From Chlorokybus atmophyticus (Eukaryota > Streptophyta > Chlorokybophyceae > Chlorokybales > Chlorokybaceae), in NCBI GenBank assembly GCA_009103225.1, contig RHPI01001819.1, positions 199,045 to 224,022 on the forward strand: DNA of 24,978 nucleotides, read 5' to 3'. Shown piece by piece: positions 9,110-16,801 of this stretch. Below the pieces are notes generated by a model. The model was given only the letters and a program-made list of their open reading frames with translations, had not been told where the DNA came from and did not search any database. The position numbers and the translations under genes are program-made. How positions within the stretch are numbered: the first letter of the stretch is position 1; each line of letters starts with the position of its first letter.

Positions 9110-9323
9110 TGGCTTGTTGACTTACAGTGTCACCCTCTTTGCACAAGTGAGTGTGTTGCAATCTGCATCAGATAGTGCAGTCTGCACCCAGGGATACATC
9201 GCTGGGCATTCGTTATCATTGTCATCACATAGTGCGCACAAGCACTAGTGTGTTGGGTGGTAATAGCATCAGGATAGACGGTAGAGCACAAGCACTCTAC
9301 CGTTTCACCTCTGGATCAGCTGT
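9110..9323 (+). promoter_or_regulatory. Putative 5' LTR start / gag leader
   Basis: The 13-bp word TGGCTTGTTGACT at 9110-9122 is identical to the word that directly follows the purine-rich tract at 19191-19203, as the shared first bases of two LTRs would be. The sequences diverge after that. The region runs to the gag ATG at 9324. A TGGTAATAGCATC word at 9258 is a weak primer-binding-site candidate. The word GCACAAGCACT occurs twice (9237 and 9286). The LTR boundaries cannot be set with confidence. Confidence 0.3.
9278..9303 (+). promoter_or_regulatory. Stem-loop in the gag leader
   Basis: ACGGTAGAG (9278-9286) and CTCTACCGT (9295-9303) form a perfect 9-bp stem with an 8-nt loop (CACAAGCA), 20 nt before the gag ATG. 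Leader hairpins in LTR retrotransposons can serve packaging or dimerisation; that role here is inference only. Confidence 0.6.
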
Positions 9324-10063
9324 ATGAGCAGGCCCACCCCATTCTCCCCAATAGACGAGGGTGACCTCAGCAGTTGGAGCCCAACCACCAACCTCACCTA
9401 CGAGCGGACCAGTGACGGGAGCATCGACCGCAGCAGCAGAGGCTCGCGCTCCATCTCCAGCTTCACCCCGCTCCACTCTACTCCTCGTCATCAAGCTTCT
9501 CCACTATCATCGGACAGCGACGACAACGAGATGGAGTCTTCCAGTTCAACCACATCCCTGCGCTTCTCCGGACGTGCCGGCACCACCTCGCTGGATGAGT
9601 TCATCATCAAGTTCCACTCCAAGATGCGGCAGCAAGCTCTGAAGAACAAAGACTGGTCAGATGAGATCTCTTTCCACATTGCTGCTCAGTATCTTGATCA
9701 TAAAGCACACGATGTCTGGAAGTCCGTTGCTGAATTGCATCGAGTAGACGGCTATGGCGAGCTTGCCAGCACCATAGCATCTGCATCTCTGCACCGTCCA
9801 GCAGGTGTCGTTCCACCTGCCACTGCAGTTGCAGTAACAGGCTTGTCCATAGCTGCAGCTCTCAAGCAGGCAGAGGAGGAGGAACCAGAGTTGGTACTTG
9901 TCAACTTGACCCCTGCAGAAGTTGAGTCCAAGGAGGCCACACGTCGAGTCCGCATCCTTGACCGTTCTGCCATCATCATTGAGGAACAAAGAGCTGCACA
10001 GCAAGCGGCAGCCGCAGAGTGGGGTACTCCTCTACCTCCAGCAACACCTGGCTCTCGTGCAGG
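9324..10063 (+). CDS. Gag N-terminal part (capsid-like) of the Ty3/gypsy element
   Basis: The frame starts at ATG 9324 and opens with a Ser/Thr/Pro-rich stretch of about 75 residues and an acidic patch. A structured region follows (TTSLDEFIIKFHSKMR and DHKAHDVWKSVAELH), like the start of retrotransposon gag/capsid domains. It ends with a long acidic and Ala-rich helix and the block AAAEWGTPLPPATPGSRAG. Directly after this block is the N at 10066, and the reading then turns into unrelated low-quality coding. The same block recurs at 10741, where gag continues, so this is the front part of one gag protein split by an intervening 674 bp. Gag forms the virus-like particle. Confidence 0.75.
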
Positions 10064-10800
10064 AGGNTGTGACGGTGCTCGTGCCTTGTCACCTGTGAGT
10101 TGGTCCAATCCACAACCCTCTCACCAAGACACAGTATTCACACCGGAACCTCGCCCCCTCTGCCAAACACGCACACGCGCCCCGCCACTCGCGTACGCAC
10201 GCGCATGCGCTCGAAGCTACACACCGACTTGTGTAGCGCCTTGGATCGTCACACAAGCAAGCACACACCAGTGGCCACACGCTAGCAACCCCTGCTAACC
10301 ACCACCAAGCTTGCACACCAGAAACTAGGGAGCTCAAGGTTGTCTTGCAAGTTGTAGAATGTCACTTTTATACCTACCAGTCTGCACATGCTACTGTCTA
10401 GACGATTCTAGCGCTAGACGGAACTAGAAGCTAAGATACTCTTGCAGAATCTTGTAGTACACTTCTAGACCTTTCCAACGCACTAAAGATCTCCTAATTT
10501 GCTGCTCATATGGCCAAGTTATACTACTTGGCGCCAGGCCCTTCCAGAAATCTGGTCGAGCCCTTCTCGACTGGCCCTCCGTTTTCTGGCACCTTCCGGA
10601 CTGGTCTTGGGGCCCCGGTCGATATCCGCGGCAGACTCATAACTCGCCGATATCCGCCACAAGTCATTAACAACATGTACCTTACAAATAAGGCCTAAAA
10701 CGGCCATGAAAATCACAGAATTTGGCCTTGACTGTTACACGGCAGCCGCAGAGTTGGGTACTCCTCTACCTCTAGCAACACCTGGCTCTCGTGCAGGAGG
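10007..10800 (+). repeat. 60-bp direct repeat flanking an intervening non-gag segment
   Basis: The stretch 10007-10066 recurs at 10741-10800 with two substitutions. The segment between (10067-10740) does not read as gag. It holds CA-rich sequence, CTAGA palindromes (10396-10403 and the 12-bp TCTAGCGCTAGA at 10407-10418) and two CGATATCCGC words near 10619 and 10650. The N sits at the end of the first copy. Joining two contigs from different element copies would give this picture; an insertion with a long duplication is the alternative. Confidence 0.65.
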
Positions 10801-12424
10801 CAGTGCTTTTACCCTCGGGTCAGTAGCACTGCGCGCACCAGCCATCACCGTAGGTGCTGACATCTCTGATTCTCCACTCAAGGACCTGTACGCTGCCCTG
10901 CGCCGCACCTTCCCTCCTCAGACCACCAGCAAGGTTGAGGAGCTGAGACGCTTCCGATGCAAGCCCAATGAGGATCCCCTCCGCTTGTACTCCAGATTGG
11001 AAGGTCTGCTGAAGGACACTGACTACAAGATTGTCAGTGAGGAGGCTGCTGCAGTGATATACGTCAATGAGTTGGATGCTGCTCTGAGCGAGTCGACACG
11101 CCTGACTCTGAACTACAGCAGGCCCCTTGGCTACACCCTCAAAGAAGCCTTCGAGACTGCACAAGCCATCCACAAGCGCTTGGTGTATGAGAAGGCAGTG
11201 CTGGACACCAACCGCAGCGCCGCACGGCCTGTAGTCAGCACGACAACTGAGCCTCCTCGCCGCGACCGTGGCCGGGACGCTCCACCAGCACGCGACAAAG
11301 GGAAACGGTCAGCTCATGCTGCACTTGCTGCCCCTGTGCTGTGTCATCGTTGTGGACGGCATGGGCACTACCAAAAGGAGTGCACCGAAGAATACTCAAC
11401 TTTAGTTTGCGACCATTGTCACAAGACTGGCCATTTGGAGTCAGTCTGCTGGCTCAAGTTCCCAGAGTTGAGGCCCGCCAACAGCTACAACCACAACTAC
11501 TCCGGTGGCTACAACAGCAGCAACATTGGAGGCCACACTGGCAACAACTTCAGTGGCTACAACAACAACAACACTGGAGGCCACACTGGCAACCACTTCA
11601 GTGGCTACAATAGCAACAACACTGGAGCCCACAACAGCAACAACGCTGGTGGCAGTAACAACAACAACAACGCCAGTGTTCGCAAGGAAGAGCAAGGCTA
11701 CAGCGGGAAGAATAGACCTCCTCAGCGTAAGGGACCAGAGACACGTCCGCGCGCTGCTGCTGTTGCCGCCAAGGCTTCAGTCAACCCACCAGCTGATGAC
11801 CATATGGCAGCCCTCATGGCGCGTATGGCACACTTGGAGGAAGACAAGGAGCAGGACTACCGCGCCTGCTACGCTGCTCGATGGGCGCTGATGGCTGCAA
11901 AACGCGAGAGAGACAGGAACACTCCGTCCCACGTGCAACCATCACGACGAGCACGAGGGAAAGCTGCAACAACATCAGCAGGTACCTCCTCCGAAGCCAC
12001 CAGTGGTGCTGCCTCCGCAGCAACAGCCACACCGGCTACAACGTCGACTCCACCAACGTCAGCAGCACCCACTCCAGTTGAACCACAACCTGGTACACCG
12101 ATGAACACCGTGACGCCGACACTGGTGAGCACAATGGCCACAGCCACCATCTCTACCGAGTCTGCACCAGTGGGCGGTGCACTTCCCACTGCAGCAGTGC
12201 CTCTGTCCGTAGGCGTTGAGACAACTCTCGCGCCACTGACCGGTACCGTCGCAACTGCCGCAATTGCCATCGTCGAGCCCGCTGTCTCTGCAGCGACGTG
12301 CGCAGCCACTCTGCCCGCTCTCGATGTCACTCAGGCTGTCCCAACTGGTCAGCAAGCTGAGCGGGCATGGGAGACCATCCTGCGCGGAGCAGACCCTACT
12401 ACCATCGCTTTCGGTCGGGGGGGG
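10741..12424 (+). CDS. Gag C-terminal part with two CCHC zinc knuckles
   Basis: The open frame begins at 10706, but gag-like sequence starts with the repeated block at 10741. A capsid-like region (LKDLYAALRRTF, then FRCKPNEDPLRLYSRLEGLL near 10950-11010) is followed by a basic linker and two nucleocapsid knuckles of the form C-x2-C-x4-H-x4-C at 11342-11383 and 11408-11449. A Gly/Asn-rich repeat follows (11507-11650), then a coiled region and a long Thr/Ala/Pro-rich tail. Knuckles bind the element RNA during particle assembly. The frame stays open to 12565, but from 12424 the minus-one frame looks coding, so the gag frame probably gives way at the G8 run 12417-12424. This part lacks its own natural start and belongs with the 9324 segment. 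Confidence 0.8.
11507..11650 (+). repeat. Three 48-bp coding repeats (Gly/Asn-rich)
   Basis: Units start at 11507, 11555 and 11603, each 48 bp (16 residues) beginning GGCTAC (Gly-Tyr) and rich in Asn, Gly, His and Thr; the third is more diverged. They follow the zinc knuckles of gag. The low-complexity composition suggests a disordered, possibly RNA-binding or condensing tail. Confidence 0.85.
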
Positions 12425-12834
12425 AGCGCACCACGCGTGTCGCCCGCGATGATCGCGTCTTCCCATTACCAGAGGTTCACACCCTTCCAGCACTCACTCA
12501 ACACCAGTTGGAAGATGAGATCCTTGCTGGCACTGCACCTCCGATGCGTGACAGGGTGTTTTTGATCAGCTACAGCCCACCTGTAGTATTGGAGTTGGCC
12601 CTGTTCTGGGCGTTGCACAACAACATGCAGACCGCCCCGCACCAGCCTACACGCATGCCAACCACCACCTTTGAACCCAGCCCGCTGGACACGCATCGGG
12701 ACCGCCGAGACACCGTCCAGCAGCGCATCTCCGACGCAGCCGACCTGCCTTTGGGCACTTATGAAGCACTCGGACCTCCTACAACCGCTCGCCTTCATCA
12801 GCGCTACCATGCACTGGAACAAGCATATCATTGG
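12424..12834 (+). CDS. Gag-pol linking segment in the pol frame
   Basis: From the G8 run the minus-one frame reads on with plausible protein sequence: a VFPLPEVHTLPAL stretch, LEDEILAGTAPPMRDRVF, a hydrophobic VVLELALFWALHNN patch, and a helical YHALEQAYHW end. It stops at TGA 12835-12837. The next codons in the same frame continue a helical pattern (AIAAREQALEA) without a break into the protease-bearing frame. This may be the C-terminal gag or N-terminal pol portion made by frameshifting. No domain is recognised. Confidence 0.5.
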
Positions 12835-12837
12835 TGA

Positions 12838-15800
12838 CAAGATCAAGCTGCCGCCATTGCTGCACGTGAACAAGCTCTTGAAGCTACGCGTGCACCAGTA
12901 CCTCAGTCACTAGCTGCTGGTCCATTCTCCAGCACCACTCCGCTCTTCGTCGAGACCAACTCTAACCAAGCGAGGGCGTTGGCTCAACAAACCAGGGGGG
13001 TGATCGCCCCGTTGCTGCCTGCGCTGGTGGAGGATCTACCTGTGGACCAAAGGGAGCCAGGGAGGGGCTACCTTACACCACAAGGGTGTACACAAAGAGA
13101 TGGAGCAGGACTGGTTGGAGAGCAACAACTACGCACTGCTCTGTTGCGACAAGCAACCATGCTGCATCGGCAAGAAGGCATTGGGCTTCGGCAGATGCTT
13201 GGGATGCGAGACAATGGCAACGCGGCACGCGCGCGGTTAGTGACGTGGCTGGTCACCAACCATCCCGCAGTCCCGTTGTTCGCTTTCGGCGCCAGAATAG
13301 CGTGGGTGGACACATTCCTTCGCTCCATACGGCAAGCCTTTGATGAAGTGGCTTCCGCCGCCACTGACACTCTGGAGGGAGCTCTGGAGGCTATACTGAG
13401 TTTGCCAGGAGTGGAGGCAGGACGTCAGCGCAGGCGCATCGCCGCTGCTTATGAGCAGCATGTCCAACAGCCAAAGATCCGCCTCACTGTACGCGCACGA
13501 GCAATAACAGTGCTGGAAGTGGGAGTGGTCAACGGCAGATGGGATGCTTACATGGCAGGGATCCTCAGGGTGCCCACCATCACTCACGACATGAGAGCGC
13601 GGCTCCTACGCGTAGTGTACCTGCAACCCATGCCTCAGAACCATCGCTATATAGACGTGAACAACAATGCGACGGCTACATGGGAAGGTACACTACTCAG
13701 AGAGGCAGCCCATGCTGTGCGATGGACCTATGCAAAGGAGCAGGCTGCACGAGAGGCAGTCCCGCAAACACCAGGTCCTCCAGGGTTCCCGCCACAGCCA
13801 CTGGCCACTCCTCTTGGCATGACAACAGCTGCACAGAGGGTCAACCCTTCTGCACCTCCACTTGGACAGGTTGCAGCAGCACCTCCAGTGCCTAGGCCAC
13901 CACGCGTGTACCAGCAACCGCGACACGGACGGTTTGGACAAAGCCGAGGACAAGGAGGCCCACAAGATCCATCAGGCAGAGGAGCCCTTGCTGCCCTACG
14001 GTCAGGCCCCGCAGATGAGGGTGAATCAACAGTCTCTCCACGCAAGAGGTTCCGTCGCTTCAAGAGGCTGCGCATCAACGCCAATGCAGCCATGATTGCC
14101 AACCAAGGCAAGCACGTGACCGTCAATGGTCGGGCACCCAAACGCGTGATGCTGGACACTGGAGCACAGCCTGTCATCATTGGGCGCTCCCTCGCACGAG
14201 ATCTCGGCATCACCAGCACTGAGCTGCTTCCCTGTCCCTACCAGCTGGACACCGCGACCGGCAACCGCGACAAGGTGCTCGGCCTTACCAAGCAGATTGT
14301 GAGCATCCGCCTCACAGGACAAAACCCTTCCCACAGCACCGAGATTGTACAAAGGTGTGTGGTCACCGATGCCGGGTCCTTTGACCTACTGCTGGGACAG
14401 GACTTCAACTTCCCTGTCGGTATGGGGATGGACTGCTGGACTGAGCAGGCATGGTTCCGACCGCATTGGGATGAGGATGATGGAGAGGAGCAGGGATTCC
14501 TACCTCTTGAGCTGGTGGCCAAGGCCCGCTCGCAACGAAGGTCGGCCGCAGCAGCCACTTACAGTCCTACAGAAAGCTCACGTGTGCCTCGTGCCCGAAT
14601 GCAGCCAAGGACAACTGCAACGAGCTCGAGCCCGAGCCTAAATTCTGAAGAGGACTCTCCTACACCGTACGATGAGTCTCAGGAGACTGTCACCAAAGAA
14701 GTGGCCTTTCAGGAGCCATCCGAGCGTCGCTGGAGCGCACAAGTAGCAGCACACATGCTACTGACCAGGCCTCAGCTCACTGCACACTTCCCTGTCTACA
14801 AAGACCAGGCTACAGTGCAGGAGCAGTACCACATAGCTACTGGAGTTGTGGAGTTCCACATGTTCCGCCGACAACAAGGCATCACCGTGCTGGAGCTGTT
14901 CGGAGGCATAGGCAGTGGGCTTGCGGCTGTCCTCAACACAGGAACAACAGTCACCAAGTACCTCTACTGTGACCCTGACCCTCATGCACAGGAGGCTCTG
15001 AGCCATCATTTACGACAGCTGCACCAGCGCTACCCGCAGCAGCTACCGCTGTCGGCACTGCAAGGGAGCCAGAAGGCTCTGCCGCAGGACATCCGCTGGA
15101 TTACCAAGGATCACCTGCAGGCAGTCGGCAACATTGACCTGCTGATAGCAGGATGGGAGTGTCAAGGGCACTCCAGGGCAGGCAGAGGCCAAGGGCTCTC
15201 TGATCCTCGCTCACAGCTGTTCTGGGAGCTGATGAGAGTCATCAAACTCCTGCAGACCAGTCAGGTCGCTAGGCCCTTGGGGTACATCGTCGAGAGTGTG
15301 CACTCCGAGGATGACAAGCGGCATCACTTCGCCAAGGCCTATCGACAAGTATGCTCCTTGCTGGGGCATCCTCTCAAAATCAACGCCGCGCGTCATGGAT
15401 CTCGCGCACACCGCGTCCGCGCCAAGTGGACCAACCTGGCCATTGTAGAGGACCTGTTTCTGACAGAGTACCTATACATCAATCGGCCACGGAATCTCGT
15501 CGTCAATGACATCCTGGACCCTGGACGCACAGCGCAACCGGTCACACGCCTTGACCACCACCACTTCTACCAGTGCAACCAGCCTGGTCAGCCGCGCCGC
15601 GCACTACCCACACTTGTATCCTATCCAGGCTCCTACGCGTTCCGCAATGGAGGCGACGGCATGGTGTTAGACTCCAACACTGGACAGTTGGAAGAACCCA
15701 ATGCTCGTGAGCGCGAGCGTGCTATGGGATTCTCTCCAGGCAGCATCACAGGCTCCACGCTGACAACCAGTCAACAGTGTCAGTTGTTAGGGCGCGCCAT

Positions 15801-15867
15801 GGATCAGAACAGCATGGTGTGGTACTTGAAAATGTGCTTTGCTCTTCAGGACCGCCATGTGTCCTTC
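12838..15867 (+). CDS. Pol part 1: aspartic protease and DNMT3-like cytosine methyltransferase
   Basis: The frame is open from just after the TGA at 12835 to TAG 15868; no start is clear, so synthesis as part of a gag-pol product is likely. An unassigned helical region with a Pro-rich linker comes first. The protease follows, with VMLDTGAQPVIIG (Asp codon 14155-14157), the Asp-Thr-Gly triad of retroviral-type proteases. A methyltransferase domain follows: LELFGGIGSG (motif I, 14890-14919), AGWECQGHS (motif IV, Cys codon 15160-15162), YIVESV (motif VI, Glu 15292-15294), SRAHRVRAKWTNL (motif VIII, near 15400-15435), and RERAMGF...LLGRAM (motifs IX-X, near 15715-15800). The HRxRxxW and LLGR blocks resemble DNMT3-type enzymes, which add methyl to cytosine de novo. 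Motif IV has Glu where Pro normally precedes the Cys. It may methylate the element's own cDNA; that is inference. Confidence 0.85.
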
Positions 15868-15870
15868 TAG

Positions 15871-16800
15871 GAGCTCGAACACCTGGCTAGGGGGTGGATT
15901 GCTCGCTTTTTAGAGACCAAAGCAGCACACACCGCCCTCGAGACCGCCCACATGGAGGAGCAGGCAGCAATCACTGTGGAAGACATTCCAGTGGTCGCCA
16001 ACGCTACCTCGTGGTCCCACGCCATTGGACCGCTGGCCACAGGCCAGACTCGAGAGCAACTCGAGGCGCTCCTCAACAAGTGGAGGAGCCAATTAAGCTT
16101 CAGTGTGAAGGAGCTGGGCATCTGCTCAGCATACCAGATGGACATTGAACTAGTGGACACCGAACCGGTGTTCAAAAGACAGTACCGCCTCTCCAAGCTA
16201 GAAGAAGACTTGGTGGAACAGAGGTGCAAGGCGCTGCTAGATGCAGGCCTGATCGAGGAGTCCACATCGGACTTTGCGGCCGCGACTGTCATACCCCTAA
16301 AGAAAGATTCAGCAGGCAACTGGACAGACCGGCGCATGTGTGGCAAATATCGCCCCCTCAACAACAAGACCAAGCAGGACAGGTATCCAATGCCTACCGC
16401 AGAAGGCATCTTTGACGATGTAGGAGACTGCACGGTCTTTAGTATCCTGGATATGCGCCAAGGGTACAACCAGATCGCCATCAAGGAGGAGGACAAGCAC
16501 AAGACTTCCTTCTGGGGAAACCGGCAGCTGTACCAGTGGAAGGTCATGCCCTTCGGACTGAAGAACGCTCCGGCCAAGTTCCAGCGCGTCATGGACAAAG
16601 CCCTCAAGGGGTTGGACTTCGCACGCTGCTACATCGACGACATCCTCATCTTCAGTCACAGCAATGAGGAGCATCTCCAGCACATCGAAGAGGTGCTACA
16701 GAGGCTGAAGGAAGTCGGGATGACGGTGCACCCTGACAAGTGCACCTTCTTCACCCACGAGGTACCCTACCTAGGACACATGATTGTGCCCCATGGTGTA
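15871..16800 (+). CDS. Pol part 2: reverse transcriptase
   Basis: The frame is the same as the methyltransferase segment and is open straight after TAG 15868-15870; the first ATG is at 15952. Reverse transcriptase signatures run in order: YRPLNNKTKQDRYPMP near 16350, FSILDMRQGYNQI near 16440-16480, KVMPFGLKNAPAKFQ near 16540-16580, the catalytic CYIDDILIFS (YIDD at 16630-16641), and YLGHMIVPHGV near 16770-16800. These copy element RNA into DNA. After GTA 16798-16800 this frame loses its pattern while the plus-one frame continues with VQQAKVEAL. Counting residues against the usual Gly-Ile...Lys spacing suggests two lost bases. This segment is expected to be fused to both neighbours in an intact element. 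Confidence 0.9.
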
Positions 16801-16801
16801 C

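Noticed and set aside
9258-9275. TGGTAATAGCATC as a tRNA-Met primer-binding site.
   Set aside because: It matches the initiator-tRNA complement only in the first five bases, and the LTR end is not defined, so it is not called as a feature.
11507-11650. Regular 48-bp repeats considered as a CRISPR-like array.
   Set aside because: There are no distinct spacers; the repeats are in frame within gag and encode a Gly/Asn-rich tail in a eukaryotic element.
4993-15870. In-frame TAG and TAA codons at several loci suggested a code in which these mean glutamine, as in some green seaweeds.
   Set aside because: The long pol and gag frames run for 600 to 960 codons using only CAG/CAA for glutamine, with no internal TAG or TAA, and a TGA also interrupts the series. 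Decay, readthrough or assembly error explains the stops better.
12979-15870. Pol part 1 as a self-contained gene starting at 12979.
   Set aside because: The codon there is TTG, not ATG, and the frame is open and coding-like from 12838, so a separate start is not supported.
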